Assembly (NCBI RefSeq): GCF_027943255.1 | Contig: NC_072894.1 | Location: 76,919,601-76,983,600 of the forward strand | DNA length: 64,000 bases | Origin: Anastrepha obliqua | Taxonomy: Eukaryota; Arthropoda; Insecta; Diptera; Tephritidae | Reading direction: 5' to 3' | Part shown: positions 35,300 through 46,930 of the stretch, piece by piece | Numbering within the stretch: the first letter of the stretch is position 1 | How the letters are laid out: each line of letters opens with the position of its first letter | The notes under the pieces: generated by a model | What the model was told of the DNA's origin: nothing | Seen by the model: the letters and a program-made list of their open reading frames with translations, nothing else | The model's database searches: none | Program-made: the position numbers and the translations under genes

Positions 35300-36420
35300 G
35301 AAGAGGGGTATTAAATTTTTATACAGATGGTTACAAGCTAAAGGATAAGGTTGGCTATGTTTTCTCAAAGGAATTAGGACTGGAACTATTCGTTCGACTA
35401 CCAGACTACTGCAGCGTCTATCAGGCAGAGGTTCTAGCTATAAAAGAAGCGGCCGCCGTAGCCGAATGGGTTGGTGCGTGACTGCCATTCGGAGTTCACA
35501 GAGAGAACGTCGGTTCGAATCTCGGTGAAACACCAAAAATTAAGAAAAACATTTTTCTAATAGCGGTCGCCCCTCGGCAGGCAATGGCAAACCTCGAGTG
35601 TATTACGGCCATAAAAAAGCCCCTCATAAAAATATCTGCCGTTCGGAGTCGTCTTGAAACTGTAGGTCCCTCCATTTGACGCACACCACAAATAGGAGGA
35701 GGAGCTCGGCCAAATACCCAAAAAGGGTGTACGCGCCAATTATATATATATATATACATAGCTTAATACCCATGCCATAACAAAAAAGACTGAAAATATA
35801 TTCTCGGATAGCCAGGCGGACATCAAATCAATGAATATGGCTATACTAAGATCGAATGTTGCACAGGAATGCCGGGCAGCCCTAAATGATATTAGTGTCG
35901 TATTCAAGGTCAGCCTTATTTGTGTTCCGTGGCACAGAAATATTGAGGGAAATTGTAAAGCTGATGGAGCCATTGGAATACCTTTGGTCACGAGTAAACT
36001 AATTATAAAAAACAGCATTATCCAAGAGGCCAATAGGTAATGGAAAGATGAAGATACATGTGTAACTGCTAGGCTACTATGGCCGCAAATAAACAAGAAA
36101 ATGACAAAGGAATTGCTTAATCTCTCAAGAGATAATATCTCGAAGATCGTGGCTTGTTTAACTGGTCATTAACTATTTGGCAGGCATTCCTCGAGACTAG
36201 GAGTTTTCTCCCATGAATATTACAGAAGTTGCAGAGACGACGAAGAGGAAGAAACAGTCGAGCACTTCCTTTGCAATTGTCCAGCCCTAGCTAAAATCAG
36301 AGCAGGTTGTCTAGGTAAATACTTTTTTAATTCTCTTACAGAGCTGTCTGGCGTGGGGTTGGGATCAATTACATGTTTCATAAGAACCACAAAAGGGTTC
36401 CACGAAGGAAGGTAAATGGG
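35300..36420 (+). pseudogene. non-LTR retrotransposon RNase H domain, split by a SINE
   Basis: Before 35449 the frame reads FYTDGYKLKDKVGYVFSKEL and VYQAEVLAIKEA, holding the first Asp and the Glu of RNase H. After the inserted SINE it resumes ENIFSDSQADIKSMN (second Asp) and VPWHRNIEGNCKADGA (His and last Asp). The C-terminal zinc-binding block CRDDEEEETVEHFLCNCPAL follows at about 36230-36290. Such an RNase H followed by a CCHC-like end occurs in I/LOA/R1-type elements. Upstream RT was not found here. Stop codons interrupt the second half. Confidence 0.8.
35449..35757 (+). repeat. SINE copy 7, nested in a retrotransposon RNase H
   Basis: Starts GCGGCCGCCGTAGCCGAATG, has B-box GGTTCGAATCTCGGTGAAAC near 35514, and ends GTACGCGCCAATTA followed by a TA repeat. 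A short deletion removes part of CATTTGTGGAACAACATCAA. It interrupts the RNase H frame between the Glu and second Asp motifs, so it is younger than that element. A clear target duplication was not seen. Confidence 0.93.
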
Positions 36421-36889
36421 GTTCCCGTACAGTACAGTGGTATCACAACGGACCTGTAAGGTCTAAGTGAGTTGATCGTGAAAACCGTGTTATAGACATT
36501 GGTTGGTTGGTGAAGTGCTGTCTGGGTGACACTTCCCAGACTCAATTATCCCAAAAGGTGCCACTTTGGTACCCCACTAGCAGAATCACTGTCGCTATTT
36601 AGTCAAACCATGTTGATTTGGCTATAAATCTGATTTGCAATCTCTCGTAAGAAGCTTAGATTTTAATAGTTTGGGATGAGCGAAATATGCTCTAAATCTG
36701 GCCGCAATCCTGCTTTGTATTTGTGTCGTGCCAGCTACTGGCGTTTTGTATCGTAATGCACAGATACAATTGTACGCCCTCGAAGCGGTAAGTGCCAATT
36801 ACCATGTTTCTAGATATACATAAGTGCCAATTGCCATGTTTCTAGCTAGTTTTCCTATCCGCCTTGATGAAATTTACTTTGAAAAAAAA

Positions 36890-37280
36890 AAAAAAAATAT
36901 GTTCGAAGTGAACCTCTATGAGGTTAATAGAACGAAGTGTTGAAGAAGGCACCGAAATGTCGATTCGTCATCGTTCTCAATTTTACACCTCGTGCAAGAA
37001 TTCAAACCAAATGACCATCGTTTGCGGCGTATTTTTGCTGATTGATCTCATTTAGATTTATTGGAAAAAGTAGTCGAAAATTGGACTTACTAAATGGACC
37101 ATGTAGCTCGTAGCCGTGGTGGACATATGCCATTATCACATTTATATTAAAAAAAAATAAATGCCATGATATTATCTACCAGATTATAATTACAAAAAAA
37201 AAAATCATTCAAAGAATATTTGTGTTTTGTACGGTCATTGTAAGTTTTCAGACACTTAAAAAACACCCTTTTTATGTAAG
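36890..37280 (+). mobile_element. internally deleted Tc1/mariner-superfamily element
   Basis: Broken plus-strand frames show an N-terminal piece (SVEEGTEMSIRHRSQ, then FKPNDHRLRRIFADW) followed soon by MDHVARSRGGHMP, the C-terminal motif of the group. The end TTAAAAAACACCC at about 37257-37269 is the terminal repeat, matching GGGTGTTTTTTAA at 17212. The core is missing. Confidence 0.6.
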
Positions 37281-40125
37281 ACTGATATTAGATTAGGGTG
37301 AGGGCAGATTAATTTAAGTAAATATATAAATACATTTTTTACTCCATATAAATCCGACTGTTGTGTGGGGCTAGCCGACTTCGCTGAAGGAGTGAGGGGT
37401 AGTCAGTATTTTAAAAAATTTGGATTTTTTGTGGCATTTTCTTAAAGTATAATATCTTAGAAATATTGTGTGAAAATTTGAAGTGAATCCGACAATATCT
37501 TTTCGAGTTATTCAACAATTAACAAAGAGCACTCGGTCGCTCGGGAAGAGGTAGCAAAACTTTAAGTGCGTTTTTCTCAAAACAATGTTTTTTGAACTGG
37601 TGATCACTGTAACTTAAAAACTTCGTAGATTTGAATTAAATTTATACTGCTTTTCAACAACATAAAAAACACGTGAATGATCAAAGGATTTATTTTTTTT
37701 TTTCAAAAAATTTGATTTCTTTTTTAACAATTAATTAATTCTCGAAAAACTGAAAAATATTTCCTGAGGCCGCCATATTGTTAATTTTGAAAAAAGAACT
37801 TCGATCAGGCACAAGATTATCTACTTATAAAATTAATTTCTCTTGTCCGATTAATTTTAGATGATTTTCCGCAAGGGACTTCTGGAGAAGGGCTCCAAAC
37901 AAACGGCGATATCTTTTACTAATATTAATTTTGTTTTTTTGAAATTTTGCTAAAGTCAAGTCGAAACATGATGTATTAATGTTATGTGTTTATATTTGTA
38001 AAATAAAGAAATTGACTACCAAACAAAAATCTTTGAAAATCATATTTTTTTCGGACCTCTGACTACCCTTAACCCCTGAAGGGAGTTTAAAGTAGACACA
38101 CATACTTACTTTCGCAATATGTCCTTACATTATTGAAACGCACAGTTTTTGTTTGTCTTTTGTTGTTGTTGGACACCGATAAAAACATTTATTTATTTTA
38201 AAAACTTCGAAAAAGGTCTCTCATTTTCTGCATACTACATTTTATTGTGATTTGTGTGTAAGTAAAAGTATTGAATGGAATTTTGTTTGGTATTATGTAA
38301 TGAACAATGCGAAAACTTGTCGCAATTCAGTTGTTACGTATTTATTTATTTCTGTATAGTAATTATTATTATGCCAAATATGGCTGGTGTGGGAAAGTTT
38401 TTTTTTGTTTTTGTGTCTATTTATTATAAAGTAAAATTCCTCATATAGCTTGAAAGGGCGAGTTTTTATGTATGTACTGTGTGGCATATGTAAGTATGTG
38501 TTTTGTTATTGTAAAACAAACAGAAAACCTTGTTGATTTGGTTATTCGTCATCGAAAGATAAAACTTCCTTCACTTGACATTTTTCGTTTATAACTTTGA
38601 AAGCAACTACTAACTATTGATGATTTAACCAACCAATGACTTTAGCGTATAGACTCACCCTAATGTGATTTTGGTTTCAGTTTGGTTTCAGAAAAGTTTT
38701 GATTTGTCGACAGACTTTCATGTATTGTACATACACACAGATTTCGTTGAGATTTGTGAAAGTACATAAATATGTATATGCTAAGGTATTTTAATACTTT
38801 GCTCGCTGTTTCAAGTCTTCGTATGCGAGTGAGATAAGTTTCTCGTTTTAATATGTGTTTTATGAATATATATAGCTAGTTATTTTATTTAGGGTAATAG
38901 TTGACAATTGATTTACGGTTGTGAAAACTACATAGTATATGTAAGTAAGTACAAAGGTATTTAAATTCGTAGTTGAAATTAATGTGCTGAGTAATTCGAG
39001 TACTTTGCTAATTACATATTTAATTTGATTTCATATATTTGATAGAAGAATTTTATAAATACATTTTTTTCTTTATAATAGAGTTAGACCCATTTTTGTA
39101 ATGATATAACAAAAGCTGCAGCCCTAATATGTAGCACGAATGACAGTCACTTTTGTTTGGCAGAATATAACATTTAACAGCCATATGTAGCATAAAAAAG
39201 GTTGTTAGTGAAAGCCCTGTTGACAGTGCCGTAAAATTATTCAATCAAAATGGCGTGCCGCCTCACTTAAAAACCATTAGAACGAATTGGCGCAAAATTG
39301 GCATTCTTTATAGTTTTTCGTTTTTAATTTTCAGTTTAAAGAAGAATTTTTTAACTTAAAATTTGTATTATTACTATGTTTGCAATTTTTTTTAATTTAT
39401 TTTGTATTTGTAGATTCATATAAATGATATTTTGCGATGCGTACTGCATTATTAGTATTATACTGCCTCTACTGCACTCTTCCATTACCCTTTTGTGTTT
39501 ATAAAAAAACTTTTTTTGGACATTAGTCTCTACATATATGAAAACATTCATAGAAACGTTGCACATTTTTTCGAAAGAACATTATTCGAAAACTACAGCC
39601 CTGATTTTAACATTTTATGTTAAAGGAGAGCCTATCCAAAGCCGGTTGTAGATCGTTTGAATGTAACATTCATAGCAGGGTGTTGCCTCTTGTTTGTACT
39701 TAAAAAAAAAGTTATTTATCAAAAAATAGACATGAGTATAAAAGCATGGGTATCAAATAAAATATATTTAAGAAAAATGTATTCTAAAAGCAATTTTTTT
39801 TATAGCGTTGCCACCTGAATCTTATTACAAAGCAGCAATTTATCACAAATGTCAGTTCAATATTAAAATGTGGGGTTCGAATGAAAGGATTTTAAGCAAG
39901 TTGCATTAAATAACATTTTTTTTTTGTTTTTTTTTTTGTAAATTAAGCAAACATATATTAATTGTAAAACTAGATATATACGTATATCAATAGAAATTTA
40001 AATTTAACTTGAATCCAATAATATTTTTAAATAACTTATTTGAAAAAAAAGTTTTAAATTAGTAATATAATTTAATTGGATATCAAACAAAGTATATTGT
40101 ACAGAATGAACAAAATTTTCAACCC
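37281..40125. other. AT-rich intergenic stretch, no gene recognised
   Basis: No frame here shows a recognisable domain. Long A and T runs dominate. Reading on either strand gives only short frames with biased AT composition. Confidence 0.6.
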
Positions 40126-40384
40126 CCGAATGGGTTCGGTCAAACACCAAAATTAAGAAAAAGTTTTTTCTAATCACGGTCGCCCCTTGGCAGGCAATGG
40201 CAAACCTCCGATTGTATTTCTGCCATGAAAAAACTCCTCATAAAATATCTGCCGTTCGGAGTGGGCTTGTAACTGTAGGTCTTTCCATTTGTGGAACATC
40301 ATCAAGACGCACACCACAAATAGGAAGAGGAGCTCGGCCAAACACCTAACAGAAGTGTACGCGCCAATTATTTATTTTATTTTA
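40126..40384 (+). repeat. SINE copy 8 (tRNA-like head deleted)
   Basis: CGAATGGGTT joins directly to CGGTCAAACACC, so the segment between the A and B boxes is lost. The body and the end GTACGCGCCAATTATTTATT are intact. Confidence 0.87.
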
Positions 40385-40579
40385 ATATCGATTTTAGAAA
40401 TTTATTTAAAGTGCAAACGAAGTCGCGAGGACCAGCTAGTATTCAATTATCAAGTTGATGAAGCTCCAAAAAATGTAATTATTTTTGTCTGCCAAAAAAA
40501 TCTGTAAAAATTCTTAATTTTCGCGCTTTGAGAGTAGGTTTCGTTACAACAAAGTAAATCGCTGATTATTTTTTCAGAA

Positions 40580-40985
40580 AATGTCTTCATATCCTAGCCG
40601 CACCATTATGGAAACTTTTATTTGCCAGAAGTTTTCGGAGAATTGGCGAAAACCAGCCAACCGCTGAAGATGAATTATCCTTCACCAAGACAATTCGAGC
40701 TCTCACGTATCGGCTCACACAAGATTGTTTTTCGGCACTCAAGAAGATCGAATTATTAGGTAATTTGCCTTACAGTCCTGATTTAGCGCCCAAGAAATTA
40801 TTTTTGTTCCCAAACAACAACAATAAAATGTGAGGTCAACGTTTTCCAACGTCTGAAGAAGCTGTTAAAGCCTGAAACGGCTCATTTTGGAGGTATGCAC
40901 ATGGAAATTTGAAAATTTGTTAAAGCGAATTCAGAAGTATTTTGACTTTCAACAAGAATATTTTGAAAAGCAATAAAGCCATTTT
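40580..40985 (+). pseudogene. mariner transposase fragment related to the element at 9645
   Basis: Frames give FSENWRKPANR and FTKTIRALTYRLTQ, then LPYSPDLAP.K.FLFP, GQRFPTSEEAV and QEYFEKQ. These match the C-terminal half of the 9645 mariner (YSPDLAPNDFFLFP, GQRFSTPEEAV, GEYFEKQ). The third catalytic Asp is lost (Lys) and many stops are present. It is older than the 9645 copy. Confidence 0.75.
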
Positions 40986-41089
40986 CATTAATATTTTACG
41001 GTGCTTTCATGTGATATTCAAGAAACATTAAAACGTGTTCAAGTTGCTTTCATCTTAAAAATTCTTTCAAAATTCCAAAAATTTTGGTT

Positions 41090-41385
41090 TATTACAGTCA
41101 ATAAAGAGTATTATTTATCCGTTTTGAAGCGTTTGAGAGATGCTGTACGTCGCAAACGGCCGGAAAAGTGGGCAAAAACCTGGATTTTGCATGATGATAA
41201 TGCGCCATCGCACCGAGCCCAAATTGTGCTAGATTATTTGACCAAACACCAAGTAAATACCATCGTGCAAGCACCGTATTCACCTGATATGGCCCCGTGC
41301 GACTTCTTTTTGTTTCCAAAGTTGAAGTTATCACTTCGTGGAAGAAGATTTCAGTCGATAGAGGAGAAATGTTTTGTTTGCGTAA
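41090..41385 (+). pseudogene. mariner transposase C-terminal fragment
   Basis: An open stretch reads VNKEYYLSVLKRLRDAVRRK, LHDDNAPSHRAQIVLDYL and APYSPDMAPCDFFLFPKLKL, ending SLRGRRFQSIEE. The second and third aspartates are 34 residues apart. The block stops where a SINE fragment begins (41390). It is related to the transposase at 14713-15722, not to the adjoining fragment at 40580. Confidence 0.85.
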
Positions 41386-41389
41386 CAAG

Positions 41390-41433
41390 TAGGCGTCTTG
41401 ATGATGTTCCACAAATGGAGGGACTTACAGCTA
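41390..41433 (-). repeat. SINE copy 9 (short fragment, antisense)
   Basis: GGCGTCTTGATGATGTTCCA followed by CAAATGGAGGGAC..ACAG is the reverse of the SINE block CTGTAGGTCCCTCCATTTGTGGAACAACATC. It truncates the mariner frame. Confidence 0.75.
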
Positions 41434-41436
41434 AGT

Positions 41437-43689
41437 AATATACAGAATGCAGAGCTGTATTCAACATCGGACTGTTACTCGGCTCTAAGCGATTTTGAGG
41501 GAATCAACTAATTCACTGACGTAACAAAAGTTATGGCACCTATTTGCTTACGAAAAAACTGAGATTGTGTGGGTGATATACAACAAAAAAAAAAAAAATC
41601 AGCGGAACCAAAGCCTATTTTACTTCGGTGCCGTCTGAAGAACGACTAATTGAACGAGTATGTGAAACGAGCGAGCAGAATTCTGCGGCTGAATCCCTGA
41701 TGACGAGGCAGCCGATGTTGCTCTCACCATTTTTACAATTGTGGGCAATTATTTTTTTATACTACAATTTACTATTTGGTACATTAACCGATTAGTAAAT
41801 TTTATTTGTCATTCCTACCATTAAGGGATTACAAAATTCAAAAACTACACATCACATAAAATCCTACCCTTGTTTAAGGGTAAATTCTAATAGTTCATTA
41901 TTAACGATTTCGATCTACAAATGACTTCACACTTTTATTAAACTGACTGCACATGTATAGGTAATGCCTAGAAATATGCAGTAATTAAAAGTAATACGTT
42001 TCTTTTTCACACGAATATGAGACTGTTATTCGCGTTGCGTGCTAAGGTCGGTTGCCCACAGAACATCAAAAACAGCGAATGTGTCACTCCTGTACTAAAA
42101 GCTCACTATGCTAAAAATCAATCGGTTCAAAGATGAGTTTAATTGGAGCAAATTAGTTTTTGGCATTGTAAATGTCGCTCACAAGTTTTAGTAGATACAT
42201 GAGTTGCCCTTTCACTGTTTGGGAGGTTCTATGGTCTGTCAGTGCAGCTTTTGTTAGTTCAATACAATTCACATACAATATGCGCATTCATCATACATTC
42301 TTATTCGTTTGCTCTTCTGTTTATTTGTCAAAGTTTCCAGCTACATAATACATATTGCTGCTCCCTGGCTTTGATTACAAGTACTTGTTAAATAGAGTTT
42401 TCATATATACATACTCTTATATATTGTATATGTAATTATTGCATACGATTTCACGTTTTGACTCTACTGACTGTGTGTCTGTGTGTGTGGTCCTAGATTA
42501 TTATACTATCTGTAGTCGGTATGTCAATAAAGAAAGTTTATTTACTATATATTTTTCGTTTCTTTGAAAGTATTTAAGAAAGATGTATTTATTGTAATAC
42601 TTAATTTATTAATTTATACTGTTACTTAACAAATTGCTAGCATGTGTCCTTTCACTACATATGTATGCAGTATTGCCATAAGTGTGTGTTGAATAAAAAG
42701 TTACTATATGAAAATGCCAAAAATCGTGCCCATACCTTTTTTAATGAATTGTAGGTGACTTTAAAAATTTTAATACTAATTTATTTTAGTACCGTTAACA
42801 ACGATCTATAAACTAGATAAATATCTATTTACTCATTTCATATTCGTTTATTTACATACAAATTTAAAGTGATCTTGGCTTTTCTCACAATTACATTGAG
42901 CGACATTAGCAATTTGTCGAGATGGGACGTGAAGTGATGCAGAGTGGAGGGACGTTCTTGTAAAAAGCGTCTCTATAGAACTGTGTTCGTGTAAAGCTGC
43001 GGCGGCGCGTAGTGTTCGCATTAAATGAGCGCAACTCTCTAAAGAATTTATGCTGCCTACCAGTTTCTATTGCAATTTGAACTAAACGAAATGGTTTTCT
43101 AAATGGCAATAAATAGCAGCTTGTACGTCAACAAACCAATTTTTTAGTTTCCAAGAGTACTTTAAGCAGCAAGACTGTGGATGGTTGCTCTCAACTTTCG
43201 GAAACTTCAAATTACTAAATCAATTTAACAACGAAGCTATTGAAAACGTAAAAGTAGAAAGTAACGTCTTTGAGCGTACTTGTATACATTAATATTAGTG
43301 CTAGTTTGCGTTATTTATTTTTTTGGCTTGGCTATAACAAGTGGCTGATGTGATTGATCACAAATATAACGCATTACCTAAATACTACCTTGATCAAAAA
43401 GTTTACGGAACAACAGCCAGGTGATGCTCTAAGCCCGCTGCTTTGAATTCTGTTTTTTTCTTGTTCTTGTTAGATTGCTACACTTTTGATTAACATTCCT
43501 ATCAAAATTTGATGACATTTGTAAAAGTTACGCTGTCGTGAGTAAATCTACCTCTGCGCGTTTTTTCGAATTTTTGCAGTTTTAAAAATAGATTTGACAA
43601 CAATGGGTTTGTAAAGGGGTTGAATGGTGTGAAAACCTTAGAAAGGTTGAGAAACTGTGTCGGTAATGATATTCTAATGAAAAGAGCCG
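41437..43689. other. intergenic stretch, no gene recognised
   Basis: Mostly AT-rich. A GC-richer patch at 42900-43110 has a 67-codon minus-strand frame with Arg-rich composition but no motif. An AATAAAGAAAG word at about 42526 resembles a poly(A) signal without an assigned gene. Confidence 0.55.
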
Positions 43690-44575
43690 TTTTCGAGTGA
43701 CGGAAGAGATTGTGAGTCCATCGAGGATGATAACCGGCCTGCTTAGTGGTAGGCCGCCGACATCGAAAACTCATGAAAGCATGAATAAATTGAAAGAAAA
43801 GTTTATTAATAAACGCAACTTAATCACCAGTGAGTTGGCACATTGGACATTGCTTATGGATGCGTTCAGGACATTGTAGTTAATGATTTGGCCTTCCGCC
43901 GTGTTGCTGCAAAGTTGGTCCCAAAGGACATGAATTTCATGCAAAAAAGGAACTGCGTGGATACAGCTTTCCAAGCTGGATCCGACCAAACATCCATCAA
44001 ACACATAATTACCGAAGTCGAGGCGTGGATTTATGAATACGACACGCAATACAGACATCAGGCGAGTGAAAGGAGAACTCCGAATGAACCATGACCAAAG
44101 AATCCCCGTCGTCAGTCAAAAAAGAAGGAGAATGAATTATAACAGTATTATACACCAAAAATTTTCGCTAGAAGGCCAAACAGTTAATAAGAAGTATTAT
44201 TTGGGCGAAAACGTCTCATACATAACTGAAGCAATTCGCAAAAACAGAAAGGATTTGTGGAAAAATATCTCATGGCTTTTGCACCATGGTAACGCACCGT
44301 CGATCAGTGCCATGATTATCCCTGCATTTTTTTACCAAGAATGAAACGAATACCATCCAACAGCCAACGAATTCACCTGATATGGCTCCCTGCGATTTTT
44401 TCCGCTACGGGGAACGCGTTTTAAAGAAATAATGGAAAAATTGAAGACGACGCTGAAGGCTATACCAAAAGTAGAGTCTCCGAAATGTTTGGAGAGCTGG
44501 AACCAAACACAGGACTAAGTGCGTTGCAGTTGATGGGAAGTACTTTCAAGACGATAACACCACTTTTAAGGAATA
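43690..44575 (+). pseudogene. mariner transposase, decayed nearly full-length copy
   Basis: In order: LSGRPPTSKTHESMNKLKE, then LVPKDMNFMQKRN, IITEVEAWIYEYDTQYRHQA, VNKKYYLG, LLHHGNAPS, SPDMAPCDF and RGTRFKEI, ending CVAVDGKYFQDDNTTF with stop near 44572. The first catalytic Asp is Glu-Val-Glu (EVEAW) and the second is Gly (HHGN), so the enzyme is dead. Frameshifts separate the blocks. Confidence 0.85.
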
Positions 44576-46199
44576 AACTTGTTTTTCAAATTTTCGGCAT
44601 ATATTCTGGGAACTTTTTGACCAAGGTGATATGTTTTCTTGACAGTCACGTCCACGGTACCGGAGCGACCCGAATTTATACACAGCTATGGTGTTACAAA
44701 TATCATTTCATACACATTTTCGCAAGTGTTTTATTAAGTCACAACACCAACTAGGTTTCTCAAAAAGGAAGGTGCGTTAACAACCCCCAATGAGTTATGC
44801 TGCGTACTCTTTTCTTATGCCAGTAAACAAATTATTTAAATATCCCTTGTAAAAAAAGTTAATATAAGTATATTTAAGTATCGCCCGTTTGTTGGAGGAA
44901 TGTCAGAATTCAAAAAAAAAGTTTATTATAGTATGCAGAAATGGTAACTATATCTGGCGATATCTATTGACAGTGTCTCATTAGTTGAAAATGTGCCTTT
45001 CATTTTACTTAGGGTAGCATATTAAGTGAATTGAAAACTTTGACGCCGTTTTTCTTGACATTTTCATTTTTTATGTTATGACGTTCTTCCAGCAGACGGG
45101 CGATATGTTTTATGACTACCTATGTATCGAAAGTTCTTTAGGGTATCATTTAGCGAGCTGCCATTTCACTCCCCAGCGAACTCCACCGACCTCATTTGCA
45201 CCACACCACTCTAAAGAGCATACTTTGATAGCGATCACTTGTACTCACCATCAAATTGTCGCGCATAGTGTAATTTACGTTATAATACATACATAATAAC
45301 CCTTCGCATACAAGCAAGTTTGTAAACATTCTAACTAATAATTGTCTAATGTATTAATGCAAATCGTTAGAGTAATTTGTAATTACTGACTTTTGTAATA
45401 TTTCATACTTCAACTCCTTTTTTTGGCACTCAATCATTGAAACACGCGACCTTATCACACATTATTTGATTCTAGAGATATTACAATTGAAAGTAAAAAT
45501 TGTCTGCTGCTCAGTACAGCATGAAATCGAATAAATTGTACTAATTACATATTTACTTAAATTTATGTATATGTAAGTTAAGTCGTGTACATTTTAGTTT
45601 TTGTAAGTAAAGTTAAATGAACTGTTTCAAATTTGAATATCGATTGAGATTGTTTGTTCATGAACCTACGTACCTATTTCGATTTTCTTTCGCTACTTAT
45701 ATACTGTCTACTATGTTTGCAAGCAAGCAAACGTGTGTATATATGTACGCATTTCTAATCTTATTTTAAATTCCTTTTACCTATGCAGCGTTCAATTGTT
45801 TTTTGATTTATGCATGATTTTTGAATACACATTTAGAGCGTTAAGAGTAGAATTTGCTACATAACAATTAATAAAAACTAGATAAGCTCCAACATTTGCA
45901 TATGCGACTGGAATAGTTTAAGATTTTAGGCAGGTGGCTAAATAAAGAAATGAAAACTGAGCAAATCTCGCTAACCCTACTACTTCTTCATTCACAGATA
46001 AGTTTTATAATAAACGTAAAAAAATGGTTCCGTTTTCCTCCTATGAAGTAAAGTATACGCAATGGTTACTATAAAAATCTAGATTTGCCCAGGCGAATGT
46101 AAACAAAATGTTTTTTTAGTAGCTGAATATATTTACTTTCTTGTGAAATTTATAAGGATATCATAGTTTGAATGAGCATATTATTTAAAACAATTTTTT
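44576..46199. other. AT-rich stretch with one dispersed repeat
   Basis: No coding exon recognised. The repeat at 44931-45065 is annotated separately. The GC-richer patch at 45150-45260 has no motif. Confidence 0.6.
44931..45065 (+). repeat. unclassified dispersed repeat, copy A
   Basis: Shares TATGCAGAAAT, GGCGATATC, CTCATTAGTTGAAAAT.TGCC, TTTTACTTAGGG and AATTGAAAACTTTGA with 54942-55095, in the same order and orientation. No coding potential seen. Confidence 0.8.
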
Positions 46200-46930
46200 G
46201 AATCTCAAAAGGTCTGACTAAAGATGAAAAACTTTAAAAATCAAAAATATTAAATTCAGAAAAACGAAATCATTAAGAGTGAATTTGGGGGATCGTGGCA
46301 GCAGTTTTAACGCAACAAATACCAATATTAAAAATGTCGACAACTTTACTTACTGGGGACGCATTATTTCTACAGACGGCGGTGCAGCAGATGACATTCA
46401 GTCTAGACTGGCAAAAGCCCTCGGTGCGATTGCGCAACTTAATAAAGTCTGGATTTCTTCTACGATTTCCACTATAATTAACATGCGCATCTTTAAATCC
46501 AACGTTAAATCGGTTTTTCTCTATGGCTGCGAAACATGGTTAATGGCAGACTTGCTCCCCAACATAGTACAAGTTTCCATCAATAAGTGCCTATGGCGGA
46601 TTCTACGATTCTGCGTATCTGGTGGCCCAGAATAGTCTCCAACGCAGATCTTTGGGATCAGGGCAATAAACTACCTAAACATTCTAAGATACAACTTAGA
46701 AAATCGAAATAGATCGGGGAGACCTTACGAACGGGCCCAACTAAAGTCTGCAGGCAGGCACTGCAATGGAACCTGCTAGAAAGCAGACGGCAAAATCGGC
46801 CTAGGTGCACATGGAAGAGAACGCTTGAAAAGAAGATAAGTGCTACCGGGGAGTCATCTAAAGAAATTAAAGTCATTGTGAAGGAAATATTATCTGAAGG
46901 CCTAAATTTTATGGGTGATAAAAGAAATTA
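46200..46930 (+). pseudogene. non-LTR retrotransposon RT C-terminal region
   Basis: The frame reads VDNFTYWGRIISTDGGAADD, LAKALGAIAQLNKVW, FKSNVKSVFLYGCETW and INKCLWRIL. After a stop and frameshifts it continues WNLLESRRQNRPRCTWKRTL, then SSKEIKVIVKEIL. This order, ending in a Trp- and Arg-rich tail, is the C-terminus of a widespread insect RT family (CR1/RTE-like). The catalytic palm is absent, so it is 5'-truncated as usual for such elements. The frame ends before an ATGATGAT-like tail at about 46932. Confidence 0.8.
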
